DNA of 64,000 nucleotides, taken from the NCBI RefSeq assembly GCF_900188345.1, contig NZ_FZOD01000045.1, positions 1 through 64,000 on the forward strand. Direction: 5' to 3'. This DNA comes from Streptosporangium subroseum. Lineage in GTDB: Bacteria; Actinomycetota; Actinomycetes; Streptosporangiales; Streptosporangiaceae. Made by a program: the position numbers and the translations under genes. Positions 9,062 to 18,247 of the stretch are shown here, piece by piece. Within the stretch, counting starts at the first letter, position 1, and every line of letters begins with the position of its first letter. Under the pieces are notes generated by a model. The model was not told the DNA's origin and made no database searches. It was given only the letters and a program-made list of their open reading frames with translations.

Positions 9062-9685
9062 TCAGCTGAGGATTCCGGCCTGCATCGCCGCCATGACGGC
9101 GGCGGTGCGGTCGGATACGTCCAGTTTGGCGAAGATCCGTACGACGTAGGTCTTCACGGTGGCCTCGGTGATGAACAGGGCGCGTCCGATGTCGGCGTTG
9201 GTCAGCCCCTGGGCGACCAGTTGCAGCACCTCGACCTCGCGGCGGGACAGCGTCTCCGGGCGGGGTTGACGCACCCGGTCGAGGAGCTTGGCCGCGATCG
9301 AAGGGGAGAGAACGGTCTCGCCGCGCGCGGCGGCCCGGACGGCCTGGGCGAGGTCGGCCGGCGAGGTGTCCTTCAGCAGGTAGCCGACGGCGCCCGCCTC
9401 GACCGCGCGGAGGATGTCGCCGTCGGTCTCGTAGGTCGTCAGGATCACCACGCGGATCCCCGGCAGCTCGGCGCGGATCGCCGCCGTGGCGCTGACCCCG
9501 TCGCCGTCCGGCAGCCGCAGGTCCATCAGGATGACGTCGGGCGTCAGGTCGCGGGCGGCGGTCAGCGCGGCGGAGCCGGACGCCGCTTCGCCGACGATGG
9601 TCAGCTCAGGTGCGTCGTAGAGCATGGCGCGGATGCCGGCCCGGATCACCGGGTGATCGTCGACCAGCAGCACGGTGATCGTCAC
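9062..9685 (-). CDS. NarL/LuxR-family response regulator (207 aa)
   Basis: Receiver domain at the N-terminus (VLLVDDH, phosphoacceptor Asp in DVILMDLRLPDGDG, Lys in LLKD) and a C-terminal LuxR helix-turn-helix (LSRREVEVLQLVAQGLTNADI, then VKTYV). The GTG start overlaps the sensor kinase stop by four bases. It is the last gene of an ABC-transporter/two-component operon and probably controls that operon in response to an exported or membrane-active compound. Confidence 0.92.
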   Translation of the reverse strand: MTITVLLVDDHPVIRAGIRAMLYDAPELTIVGEAASGSAALTAARDLTPDVILMDLRLPDGDGVSATAAIRAELPGIRVVILTTYETDGDILRAVEAGAVGYLLKDTSPADLAQAVRAAARGETVLSPSIAAKLLDRVRQPRPETLSRREVEVLQLVAQGLTNADIGRALFITEATVKTYVVRIFAKLDVSDRTAAVMAAMQAGILS

Positions 9686-10854
9686 GTGGGCACCCGGATC
9701 AGTACGGAGGTGCCCTTGCCGGGCGCCGAGTCGACCTGCAGCACCCCGCCGGCCTGGCTCAGCCGCCTGCGCATCAGCGGAAGGCCGTGCCCGGGCGGGG
9801 TGGCGTCGGTGGCGAACCCGCGGCCGTCGTCGCGCACCTCCAGTCGTACGCAGTCGGCGTCGACGGAGAGGACGACCTCGACCCGGCCGGCGTCGGCGTG
9901 CTTGCGGACGTTGTTCAGCGCCTCCTGCGCGAGCCGGAGCAGGTCGACGTTGAGCGCGGTGTCGGCGGGGTCGGGGGCGCCGTCCACCCGCAGGGAGGCG
10001 TTGACGCCGTGCACGTCCCGGAGCCGGTCGACCTCCCGGCGGAGCGCGTCGGCCAGGGAGGCGGAGGTGGCCTCGGGCAGGGGGCGCGTGGTGATCAGCG
10101 CCCGGGCGTCGGCCAGGTTGTCGCGGGTGGTGGTCTCGGCCAGCTCCAGATAGCGGCGGGCCCGCTCGCTGTCGGTCGCCAGCGCCGAGCCGGTGGCCTG
10201 CAACAGCATGATCGTGCTGGACAGGCCCTGGGCGAGCGTGTCGTGGATGGCGTCGGCGAACTGCTCGCGCTCGGCGGCGCGCCCCGCCTCGTAGGACAGC
10301 CGGCCCAGCTCGGCCCGGGTGGCCTCCAGCTCCCGGATCAGCGAGGCCCGCCCGGTGCTCTGCCGGATGATCTGGCTCACCCAGACGCCCAGCACGATCG
10401 AGAGCGCCGCTCCCGTCACCCCGGCGACGCCCAGCAGCGAGCCGGAGCCCAGGAACGTCTCGCCGGCCGCCGCCACCCCGAGCCACACCAGGTTCAGGAC
10501 CAGCACGATCAGCCCGCCGGCGACCGGGCCGACGGTCATGAACGCCGGGGCGCACAGCGCGAACAGCATGAACGCGCTGCTGGTCACCAGCCCGACGGCG
10601 GCGGCGAACACCAGCACCACCCCCAACTGGTACAGCAGTGCCCGCCGGGTGCCCCGGTCGAAGCGGATCAGCCGCCGGCCGAGCAGCAGGTGGGCGGCGA
10701 CCAGCAGCACCAGCAGCCCGGCGGCGCCGGCCCGCCGCACGGGATCGACCCCGCCGGTGAGCAGGACTCCACCCAGGCCCGCGGCGCTGACCAGGACGAA
10801 GTACGCGTCCCAGACCGGCTGCCAGCGCAGCCACTCGTCCGGCGTGCGGCTCAA
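9682..10854 (-). CDS. DesK/NarX-type sensor histidine kinase (390 aa)
   Basis: About six hydrophobic segments occupy the N-terminal half. A HisKA_3 region follows with the acceptor His204 in AIHDTLAQGL, then an HATPase_c domain with N-box EALNNVRKHA and G-box DDGRGF and GHGLPLMRRRL. I chose a TTG start because it overlaps the permease stop (TTGA) and follows GGAAGGA. A GTG further upstream would also be in frame. It partners the response regulator encoded downstream. With no periplasmic domain it likely senses the membrane state or the transporter itself. Confidence 0.9.
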   Translation of the reverse strand: MSRTPDEWLRWQPVWDAYFVLVSAAGLGGVLLTGGVDPVRRAGAAGLLVLLVAAHLLLGRRLIRFDRGTRRALLYQLGVVLVFAAAVGLVTSSAFMLFALCAPAFMTVGPVAGGLIVLVLNLVWLGVAAAGETFLGSGSLLGVAGVTGAALSIVLGVWVSQIIRQSTGRASLIRELEATRAELGRLSYEAGRAAEREQFADAIHDTLAQGLSSTIMLLQATGSALATDSERARRYLELAETTTRDNLADARALITTRPLPEATSASLADALRREVDRLRDVHGVNASLRVDGAPDPADTALNVDLLRLAQEALNNVRKHADAGRVEVVLSVDADCVRLEVRDDGRGFATDATPPGHGLPLMRRRLSQAGGVLQVDSAPGKGTSVLIRVPT

Positions 10855-11711
10855 CCGTCCTTCCGTCCCTGCCAGCGGAACGTCGTCAGGCACAGGATCA
10901 GACCTCCAAGGCACCAGGCCGCCAGGACCAGCGCGATGCGGCCGTGTTCCCAGACGCCGGCCGGTTCCATGCCGGCCACCGCGTCGGGGAGGAACACGGA
11001 GCGGAAGCCCTGCGCCATCCATTTCAGCGGGAAGACGGCGCCGATCTGCTGCAGCACCTGCGGCAGCGTGGTGATCGGCACGATGAAGATACCCGAGACG
11101 AACTGCAGGATGAGGAACGGCAGGTTGACAATGGGTGCCGCGGCGCGCACCGATCGCGGAACGCTGCTCATCGCCGTGCCCAGCAGCGAGCACCCGGTCA
11201 CCCCCAGCAGGAAGACCCAGGCGAAGGTCACCCAGCGCCCGACGTCGGTGGGCAGCGGCAGGTCGTAGAAGATCGTGGCGATGGCCAGGACGATCGCCAC
11301 CTCGACCACCGCGGTCACCAGGACCAGGATGATTTTCCCGACGAAGTAGGCGATCGGCGGCATCGGCACGCCGCGCAGCCGCTTGAGCGTGCCGTCCTCC
11401 CGGTCGCTGGTGATGCTGGTGGCGAGGTTGACGAAGCAGGTCGAGCCGATCCCGGCGGCGATCATGCCGGCGGCCAGCAGCTGGCTGGACGGGATGCCGG
11501 TGGCGGCCATCTGCTTGTCGAAGATCGCGCCGAGCAGGATCAGCAGCACGACCGGCAGCGCGAAGGTGAAGATCACGGCGGTGCGCTCGCGGAAGAACTG
11601 GCGCAGCTCGACCCCGCCGCGGGACAGGCACAACCGCCAGACCGACGGCTCCCGGACGGTGCGCGGGGTCGATGTCGGGTTTTCGGGGGTCTCGGTGGTC
11701 AGGGCGGTCAT
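10851..11711 (-). CDS. ABC-2 type transporter permease (286 aa)
   Basis: ABC-2/DrrB-like permease with a cytoplasmic N-terminus, a first membrane segment (VIFTFALPVVLLILLGAIF) and four to five more. The ATG overlaps the ATPase stop by four bases and its own stop overlaps the kinase start, so ATPase, permease, kinase and regulator are one tightly coupled operon. The setting beside a polyketide synthase suggests export of, or self-resistance to, the polyketide. Confidence 0.9.
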   Translation of the reverse strand: MTALTTETPENPTSTPRTVREPSVWRLCLSRGGVELRQFFRERTAVIFTFALPVVLLILLGAIFDKQMAATGIPSSQLLAAGMIAAGIGSTCFVNLATSITSDREDGTLKRLRGVPMPPIAYFVGKIILVLVTAVVEVAIVLAIATIFYDLPLPTDVGRWVTFAWVFLLGVTGCSLLGTAMSSVPRSVRAAAPIVNLPFLILQFVSGIFIVPITTLPQVLQQIGAVFPLKWMAQGFRSVFLPDAVAGMEPAGVWEHGRIALVLAAWCLGGLILCLTTFRWQGRKDG

Positions 11712-12553
11712 CGCGGGCTTCCGATCAGGTCGAGGTAGATGTCTTCCAGGGATGGCCGGGTGATGGCCAGGCCGGGGATCTGGCCGTCGAACCGGGCGGC
11801 CAGCTTGAGCGTGGCCCCGGTGGGGTCGTCGGTCCGCAGGTGCCGGGGCTCACCGTTCTCGATCCAGCTCACCGTGGCCTCGGCCGACGCGCGGCCCCCC
11901 AGGTTGGCCGGGGTGTCGACGGCGAGGATCCGTCCGGCGGAGATCACACCGACCCGGTGTGCCAGCGCTTCGGCCTCGTCCAGGTAGTGGGTGGTCAGCA
12001 GGATCGTGGTGGCGTCCTGCTCGGACAGCTGGCGGATCAGCGCCCAGAACTGGCGGCGCGCCTCCGGGTCGAACCCGGTCGTCGGCTCGTCCAGGAACAG
12101 CAGCCGGGGTCGCCCGACCACGCCGATCGCGACGTCGACCCGCCGGCGCTGGCCGCCGGAGAGCGTCCGTACCTTCTTGTCGGCCTTCTCGGTCAGGCCG
12201 ACCAGTTCGAGCACCTCGTCGACCGGGCGGGGGTCGGGGTAGTACCCGGCGAAGTGCCGCACGGTCTCCACGACGGTCATGTCGGCCATGTCCGAGGCGT
12301 TCTGCAGCACCAGGCCGATGCCGTACCGCCAGCGCCGGGGCGCCCGCTGCGGGTCCTCGCCGAGCACCCGGACCTCGCCGGAGTCGCGCTTGCGGAACCC
12401 TTCGAGGATCTCGACGGTCGTCGTCTTGCCGGCTCCGTTGGGGCCCAGCAGCGCGAAGATCTCGCCGTCGGCGATGGTCAGGTCGACACCGTCGACGGCG
12501 GGAGCCCCGTGGTAGCTCTTGTGTAGGCCGTGTACTTGCACCGCGTCTGTCAC
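11708..12553 (-). CDS. ABC transporter ATP-binding protein, DrrA-like (281 aa)
   Basis: Nucleotide-binding domain with Walker A GPNGAGKTTT, signature LSGGQRRR, Walker B LLFLDEP and the switch His in TTHYLDEAE. The GTG at 12553 is chosen because GGATGGAAG lies just upstream and the family's N-terminus begins there; a longer open frame runs further up. It heads the four-gene exporter/two-component operon and shares a 170-bp divergent promoter region with the metallophosphoesterase gene. Confidence 0.92.
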   Translation of the reverse strand: MTDAVQVHGLHKSYHGAPAVDGVDLTIADGEIFALLGPNGAGKTTTVEILEGFRKRDSGEVRVLGEDPQRAPRRWRYGIGLVLQNASDMADMTVVETVRHFAGYYPDPRPVDEVLELVGLTEKADKKVRTLSGGQRRRVDVAIGVVGRPRLLFLDEPTTGFDPEARRQFWALIRQLSEQDATTILLTTHYLDEAEALAHRVGVISAGRILAVDTPANLGGRASAEATVSWIENGEPRHLRTDDPTGATLKLAARFDGQIPGLAITRPSLEDIYLDLIGSPR

Positions 12554-12670
12554 GCTTCCATCCTTGGCCGCCGGGCCGACGGACCGCGACGACCGGCGGA
12601 CGGACAGCTGTCCATCGATCGGTTGACAGCGGCGGGCAGCGGGGTGGACATCGGTGGACACCGCCCCGCC

Positions 12671-12683
12671 GGGGTGCGGTAGG
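12671..12683. promoter_or_regulatory. 13-mer shared with the PKS promoter (GGGGTGCGGTAGG)
   Basis: GGGGTGCGGTAGG in the divergent region between the exporter operon and the metallophosphoesterase gene is found again, on the other strand, at 4696-4708 upstream of the PKS gene. It may be part of a common operator; no regulator has been assigned. Confidence 0.3.
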
Positions 12684-12720
12684 GGTTGGGCCCGGTGAGC
12701 GCCGTACATAGCCTTCGGCG

Positions 12721-13548
12721 GTGGAAGACCCAACGCTGTTCGCGATCAGCGACCTGCACATCGCCTACGCGGAGAACCGTGAGATCGTCGAAGGAATCCG
12801 GCCCGCGCACGACGGCGACTGGCTGATCGTCGCCGGTGACGTCGGGGAGATCTTCGCCGACGTGGAGTGGGCCCTGGGCCTGCTCGCCGGGCGGTTCGCC
12901 AAGGTGATCTGGGCGCCGGGCAACCACGAGCTGTGGACGCCCCGGGAGGACCCGATCCAGCTCCGCGGCGAGGCCCGGTACCGCAGCCTGGTGGAGGTCT
13001 GCCGGAAACTCGGCGTCGTCACCCCGGAGGACGAGTATCCGGTGTGGACCGGGCGGGGCGGCCCGGTCGCGGTCGCGCCACTGTTCCTGCTCTACGACTA
13101 CTCGTTCCGGATGCCGGGCATGGCCACCAAGGAGGCGTCGCTGGCGCACGCCTACGAGGTGGGCGTGGTGTGCACCGACGAGATCCTGCTCCACCCCGAC
13201 CCGTACCCCAGCCGGGAGGCGTGGTGCCGGGCCCGGCTGGCGGAGACCGAGCGGCGGCTGGCGGACGTCGACCCCGACCTGCGGACCGTGCTGGTCAACC
13301 ACTTCCCGCTGGTCCGCGAGCCCACCCGGATCCTGCACTACCCGGAGTTCGCCCAGTGGTGCGGCACCGACCAGACCGCCGACTGGCACCTGCGGTACCG
13401 GGCCGCGGTCGCCGTCTACGGGCACCTGCACATTCCCCGGACCACCTGGTACGACGGCGTCCGCTTCGAGGAGGTGTCGGTCGGCTACCCGCGCGAGTGG
13501 CGTCGGCGGAGCACGCCGCCGGGGACGCTCCGCCGGGTGCTCGGCTAA
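12721..13548 (+). CDS. Metallophosphoesterase (275 aa)
   Basis: Calcineurin-like phosphoesterase fold with all metal-site blocks visible: DLH near residue 10, GDVGE near 40, GNHELW near 64, NHFP in the C-terminal half, and GHLH near 234. It starts with GTG. Related metallophosphoesterases are common in actinomycete natural-product clusters, often beside a phosphopantetheinyl transferase, which is not present here. The substrate is unknown. It is transcribed away from the exporter operon. Confidence 0.85.
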   Translation: MEDPTLFAISDLHIAYAENREIVEGIRPAHDGDWLIVAGDVGEIFADVEWALGLLAGRFAKVIWAPGNHELWTPREDPIQLRGEARYRSLVEVCRKLGVVTPEDEYPVWTGRGGPVAVAPLFLLYDYSFRMPGMATKEASLAHAYEVGVVCTDEILLHPDPYPSREAWCRARLAETERRLADVDPDLRTVLVNHFPLVREPTRILHYPEFAQWCGTDQTADWHLRYRAAVAVYGHLHIPRTTWYDGVRFEEVSVGYPREWRRRSTPPGTLRRVLG

Positions 13549-13680
13549 ACGCCGGTGCTCGGCTGAACGCCGGGTGCCCGGCTGAACCGATGGGCGGGTG
13601 CGCTCGCTCCCGCCGGGTGCTCGGCTGAGCCGGCGGCGGACGTGCTCGCTCCCGCCGGGTGCTCCGCTGGGCCGGCGGCC
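13529..13680. repeat. Short imperfect tandem repeats, unit about 20 bases (CGCCGGGTGCTCGGCTGA)
   Basis: Five related copies of CGCCGGGTGCTCGGCTGA begin at the 3' end of the metallophosphoesterase gene and run to the end of the convergent LAL regulator gene. The last two copies sit inside a larger duplicated block of about 45 bases. No coding role is seen; the array lies between convergent genes. Confidence 0.65.
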
Positions 13681-13704
13681 GGTGTGCTCACCCGCCGCCG
13701 GCGC

Positions 13705-16458
13705 TCACGCGATGTTGCTGATCCGCGGCCCGAGCTTGACCAGGAGGTCGACCCGCCGGGTCACGTTGAGCTTGCGGTAGACCTTGGTCAGGTGCTGCTC
13801 GACGGTGCTCACCGTGACGAACAGCTTGTTGGCGATCTGCCGGTTGGTGCTGCCCTGGGCGGCCAGCGCGGCGACCCGCCGCTCGGCGTCGCTGAGCGAG
13901 CTGAGAGCCTCCGCGTCAGGCTCGTCGGCCGCCTCCAGCACCGCGTCGTCGACGTCGGGGAGCAGCCGCTGGCGCAGCGCGTCCGCCTGGCAGTCGCCGG
14001 CCAGGTCGTAGGCCCGCCGGACGGTCATCCGGGCGCGGTGGAAGTCGCCGAGCGAGCGCTGCGCCTGGCTGAGGTCGGCCAGCGTGTGGGCCAGCTCCAG
14101 GCGGTCCCCGCAGGCGCGGAGCATCTCGGCGGCCTCACGCAGCAGCGTCGGGCGCTGCGAGAGCGGGGCGACCGCGGCCAGCACGCGCAGCGCGGCCGCC
14201 TTGGTCCGGCTCGGCTCCTGGCCCAGCTGCGTGAGCTGGATCTCGGCCAGCGCGCGGGCCTGTTCCGGCTGGTTGAGCACCAGGTAGGCGTGGGCCGCGT
14301 AGATGCGCCAGGGCACGAGAGCGGGCAGGTCGAGGTTCCAGCGGGCCATCAGGTCCCCGCAGGTGGTGAAGTCGTCCAGGGCGGCCTCCGCCCGGCCGGT
14401 CGCCAGGTAGTAGCCACCGCGTGCCCGCAGGTAGTACAGGCCCCAGACCGTCTGGAACATCGCGTCCGGCACCGGCTGGTCGAGCTGCCGGCCGGCCTCG
14501 GCCAGCCGGCCGCGCGCGGTCTGTGCCAGTAGCACGGTGCCCAGCGGGACGCCGACCGCGGTCGACCAGCTCTCGCGGGACATCATGCCGAGCGCGACCT
14601 CGGCGTAGCGCTGCGCGTCGGCCAGCTGGCCGGAGCGGAGCGCGATGTCGGCGCGGACCGCCATCAGCATGCCCCGCCAGGACGGCGCGCCGCGCTCGCC
14701 GGCCTGGGCCAGCAGGCGGTCGGTCCAGAGGGTCGCGGTCTCGAGATGGTCGGAGTAGATGAGGATGATCAGCGCCGTGGCCAGCGAGGCCATCGCGTCG
14801 CCGCGGAGCGGGGAGCGCGGAAGGGCCTGTTCGGCCGTGACCACCGCCGCGCTGTTCGGGCCCTTGGCCAGTACGGTCTCCAGGGCGTGTGCCAATGCGT
14901 CCCGGGTGCTGACCACGCCCTCGGCGCCGCGCCGGGACGCCCTGGGCTCCATCTGCTCGTCGTCGAGCAGGCCGGGATGGGTGAACCGGGCCCACACGGT
15001 GAGGAACCGGATCTCGGCGCTCTGTTCCGCGTCGGCCTCCAGCGCCGCGAGTTTGTCGAGCACCTCGACCGCCTCGGCCGTACGCCCCAGCCAGAGGAGG
15101 CAGTGCGCGGTGGCCACGCGCGCGGCCACGCTCAGCTGGCCGGCCCGGGCGGCGGCCGCGAGCTGCCCCAGCCGGTGCCCGGCGGCGGCCGGGTCGGTGC
15201 GCCACTCCGCCTGGAGCAACGCGACCTTGAGCCCGGCCCGTTCCACGTCGTCCGTCGCGCCGTCGTGCGCCAGCCGCAGCAGGGCGACGGCCAGCTCGGT
15301 GTCGCCGGCGCCGAGCAGTTCCTCGGCGGCGACGCTGAGCACCGGGCCTGCCCAGTCCGGGGTCCGCCCGGCCGCCAGCAGGTGCCGGGCGACCGCGAGC
15401 GGTGCCGACCCTTCCTCGTAGAGGAGCCGGGCCGCCCGCAGGTGCAGGTCGGTCAGGGCCACGGGCGGCAGCTGTTCGAGCATCGCCTGGCGGGTTCCCG
15501 GGTGTGGGAGCCAGCCGTCGCTGACCAGGCCGGCGCTCTCCAGGCCGGACAGCGCCCGGCGGGCGGCCGCGGTGTCGACCTCGGCCAGGCGGGCGAGCGT
15601 GAGCGGGCCGGCCGGCGGGCGCCTGTCGAACAGCGCGGTGGCGGCCAGGACCCGCCGGGTCACCGGGTCGCAACTCTCCACATACCGGCGGATCGCGGCG
15701 GTGTAGGCGGGACCGGGCAGGACCTGCCCGTCCCGGTCCAAGCTGGGCCCGCCGGAGTTCCGGAGGTCCGCGATCAGCGTCCGGGTCAGCAGCGGATTGC
15801 CGCCGGACGCCCGCGTGCAGGCGTCCACCAGCGCGTCGGTCGGCTGGTCGCCCAGGGCTTCGGCGAGCAACTCGCCGACCCCGCGCCGGGACAGCGGTGG
15901 CAGCGTGAGGTGGTTGCCGGATGCCAGCTCCATCAGCTCGGCGTACAGCTGCGGATCGGTCGGCTCCACCAGGTCGCCGCCGCTGACCACCACCAGGATC
16001 CGTGCGCTGTGGATGCGCCGGATCAGGTAGATCAGGGAGTGCAGGGAGAGCGCGTCGACGTGGTGCAGGTCGTCGACCGCCAGAAGCACCGGCGTCTGCT
16101 CGCTGGCGGTCAGCAACGCGGCGGCCGCGCTGGGCACCACACGGATCAGCTCGGCCTGGTTGGCGCAGTCGGCGTGGCCGATCACGACCGGGAAGTCGCG
16201 GCAGAACTGGTTGATCAGGCTGAGCGGCAGCTCCCGCTCGGTCCGGGCTCCGGTGGCCCACAGGACGTGGAACCCCGCGGCGGCGGCGCGCTCGGTGAAC
16301 ACGCGCAGCAGTGTGGTCTTCCCGCTGGCCAATGAGCCGCTGACCGCCAGGAGCCGGCCGTTGCCGGCCTGGCACTCCGCGAGCGCGGTCGTGAAACCGG
16401 CGAGCTGCTCCTGCCGTTCGACGACCACCAACTGCTCCTGCCGTTCGACAACCACCAT
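13705..16458 (-). CDS. LAL-type LuxR-family transcriptional regulator (917 aa), probable cluster activator
   Basis: Large ATP-binding LuxR regulator. Walker A is degenerate-looking but usable (GSLASGKT at 41-48), Walker B is LLAVDDLHHVD near 126-136, a long helical repeat middle follows, and the C-terminus has a LuxR helix-turn-helix (LSDAERRVAALAAQGSTNRQIA ... VEQHLTKVYRKL). The ATG is supported by GGGAGGA eight bases upstream. The first 19 residues contain a nine-residue direct duplication (VVVERQEQL twice). Such regulators activate polyketide clusters. It is divergent to the starter-unit operon and is the best candidate for control of the shared CTAGGGGT sites. Confidence 0.9.
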   Translation of the reverse strand: MVVVERQEQLVVVERQEQLAGFTTALAECQAGNGRLLAVSGSLASGKTTLLRVFTERAAAAGFHVLWATGARTERELPLSLINQFCRDFPVVIGHADCANQAELIRVVPSAAAALLTASEQTPVLLAVDDLHHVDALSLHSLIYLIRRIHSARILVVVSGGDLVEPTDPQLYAELMELASGNHLTLPPLSRRGVGELLAEALGDQPTDALVDACTRASGGNPLLTRTLIADLRNSGGPSLDRDGQVLPGPAYTAAIRRYVESCDPVTRRVLAATALFDRRPPAGPLTLARLAEVDTAAARRALSGLESAGLVSDGWLPHPGTRQAMLEQLPPVALTDLHLRAARLLYEEGSAPLAVARHLLAAGRTPDWAGPVLSVAAEELLGAGDTELAVALLRLAHDGATDDVERAGLKVALLQAEWRTDPAAAGHRLGQLAAAARAGQLSVAARVATAHCLLWLGRTAEAVEVLDKLAALEADAEQSAEIRFLTVWARFTHPGLLDDEQMEPRASRRGAEGVVSTRDALAHALETVLAKGPNSAAVVTAEQALPRSPLRGDAMASLATALIILIYSDHLETATLWTDRLLAQAGERGAPSWRGMLMAVRADIALRSGQLADAQRYAEVALGMMSRESWSTAVGVPLGTVLLAQTARGRLAEAGRQLDQPVPDAMFQTVWGLYYLRARGGYYLATGRAEAALDDFTTCGDLMARWNLDLPALVPWRIYAAHAYLVLNQPEQARALAEIQLTQLGQEPSRTKAAALRVLAAVAPLSQRPTLLREAAEMLRACGDRLELAHTLADLSQAQRSLGDFHRARMTVRRAYDLAGDCQADALRQRLLPDVDDAVLEAADEPDAEALSSLSDAERRVAALAAQGSTNRQIANKLFVTVSTVEQHLTKVYRKLNVTRRVDLLVKLGPRISNIA

Positions 16459-17087
16459 GCGTGGTTCCTCCCCGAGGTCACACCCGTTATCCGGGGCCTG
16501 CTAATGCCATGCCGCCTTTCACCGCACCGAAAATAGGTTGTGCGGTATTCGGTCGGCTCGACGTAGTGCTCGATACATTTCGCCGCCGTCGCAGGAGGAA
16601 ATGCTTTTGGATTCCTTGGGCGGCGGCGACAGTATGTCAGTCGGAAATTGATCGGAAGTTGACGCGAGCAAGTCAGCTGCGTGAACAGCGATCATGACCT
16701 GGCCTCGGCGTGGGCGTGCCGGCGCCGGTGGGCAGGTCGCACTGTGGACCGGTGACGGCAGCACCGGCCGGACAGGCCTTCCGGTGCTTCCAGACCCGGC
16801 GGCCCAGGCTCCGTAAGGATCGGCAGGGGTCGGATGACCACGCCTCGCAGGAGCCGCCCCGGCGGGCCCGGTCCGGGGCTCCCCAGGTATTCACGGAATT
16901 GACACGATCGCATCCGGGGCGTGAACAGGGGTGCTCTAGGGGTGGTTCTTTTTTCCCCGCCTTTAGCTTTCAGAAGATAGGGGATCTGCTGGGGTTGGCT
17001 CACTAAACGCTGCTCAGTAACGTGCCGCTGGCGTTGAGTAGTTGCCGGACAACGCGTTTACAGTCGCGTTTATAGTAAGGAAGTGGC
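16459..17087. promoter_or_regulatory. 629-bp divergent control region between LAL regulator and agmatinase operon
   Basis: No gene is visible. It holds the ATTCACGGAAT (16889-16899) and CTAGGGG (16936-16942) elements shared with the amine oxidase promoter. Next to CTAGGGG there is a second AGGGGTG, giving a tandem pair. Close to the agmatinase start lies TTGAGT, then 17 bases, then TTTACA, a plausible promoter. AAGGAAG precedes the GTG start at 17088. Confidence 0.5.
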
Positions 17088-18206
17088 GTGACGGAAAACG
17101 GGGCCGAAGAGGTTTGGCGAATTCCGATCGACCGCTCGCAGGCCCCGGCGCGCGAGCCCGGGCCGATCGACCTGCGGCGCAACTTCCTGCAGGCGGCCTA
17201 CAGCGGCATCCCCACGTTCATGGGAGTGCCCGTCTGCCTCGACCAGGAGGACCTGCGCGCCGGCGCCGTCGACGTCGCGGTGTTCGGCGTGCCGCTGGAC
17301 TCCTCATCCGGCCACCGGGGCGCCGCCTACGGCCCGCGCGCCCTCCGCTCCGACGAACGCTATCTGTTCAACACCCCCGAACTACTGGTCAACGCCAGCA
17401 CCCGGATAAGCCCGTTCAACCTGCTCAAAGTGGTCGACTACGGGGACGCGGCGGTCGACATCTTCAGCGTCGAGAAGTCGCTGCCGTCCATCGCCGCGAC
17501 CGTCCGCGAGGTCGCGGAGGTCGGGGCCGTGCCGGTGATCCTGGGCGGCGACCACTCGCTCATGATCGCCAGTGTCGGCGCGCTGGCCGACATGTACGGA
17601 CCGGACAAGATAGGCGTCGTCCACTTCGACGCCCACCCCGACTGCCACGAGCACATCTTCGGCCATCGGATCACCCACGGCACCCCGATCTGGCGGCTGA
17701 TCGAGGAGAAGAAGATCCCGGGCAAGAACTTCATCCAGGTGGGACTGCGCACGCCGACCGGTCCGGACGACTCGCTGTTCAACTGGATGCGCCGCGCCGG
17801 CCTGCGGACCCACTTCATGGTGGAGGTCGAGCGGCTGGGCTTCAACGCGGTGCTCGACAAGGTCATCGAGGAGGCCCTCGACGGGCCCGAGTTCATCTAC
17901 CTGTCGCTCGACATCGATGTTCTCGACCCCGCGTACGCCCCCGGCACCGGCACGCCGGAGCCGGGCGGGCTGACCCCGCGCGAGCTGTTCCCGGCGTTCC
18001 GGCGGCTGTGCGCGGAGACCAACGTCATCGGGATGGACGTCGTGGAGGTCGCGCCGCACCTGGACCCGGGCTACTCGACCACGATGAACGCCCGCCGGGC
18101 CATCTTCGAGGGCCTGACCGGCCTGGCGATGAGGAAGGCCGGGATGGTCAGCACCGACTACGTCAACCCGATCGCCTCCGGCCAGCTGAAGTTCCCGCTG
18201 ACCTGA
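17088..18206 (+). CDS. Agmatinase-family amidinohydrolase (372 aa)
   Basis: Ureohydrolase fold with complete Mn-site motifs: GGDHS near 155, DAHPD near 181, and SLDIDVLDPAYAPGTG with PEPGG downstream. The GTG start follows AAGGAAG. These enzymes release urea from a guanidino group. In the 4-guanidinobutyryl-primed polyketides the homologue removes the amidino group, either from the starter or from the finished chain, leaving a free amine. It heads an operon with the acyl-CoA ligase (41 bases downstream) and the acyltransferase. The exact timing of amidine removal cannot be read from sequence. Confidence 0.9.
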   Translation: MTENGAEEVWRIPIDRSQAPAREPGPIDLRRNFLQAAYSGIPTFMGVPVCLDQEDLRAGAVDVAVFGVPLDSSSGHRGAAYGPRALRSDERYLFNTPELLVNASTRISPFNLLKVVDYGDAAVDIFSVEKSLPSIAATVREVAEVGAVPVILGGDHSLMIASVGALADMYGPDKIGVVHFDAHPDCHEHIFGHRITHGTPIWRLIEEKKIPGKNFIQVGLRTPTGPDDSLFNWMRRAGLRTHFMVEVERLGFNAVLDKVIEEALDGPEFIYLSLDIDVLDPAYAPGTGTPEPGGLTPRELFPAFRRLCAETNVIGMDVVEVAPHLDPGYSTTMNARRAIFEGLTGLAMRKAGMVSTDYVNPIASGQLKFPLT

Positions 18207-18247
18207 CTCCGTTCGCACCTCCACCCGCGGAAGGACGGCATCCGCCG

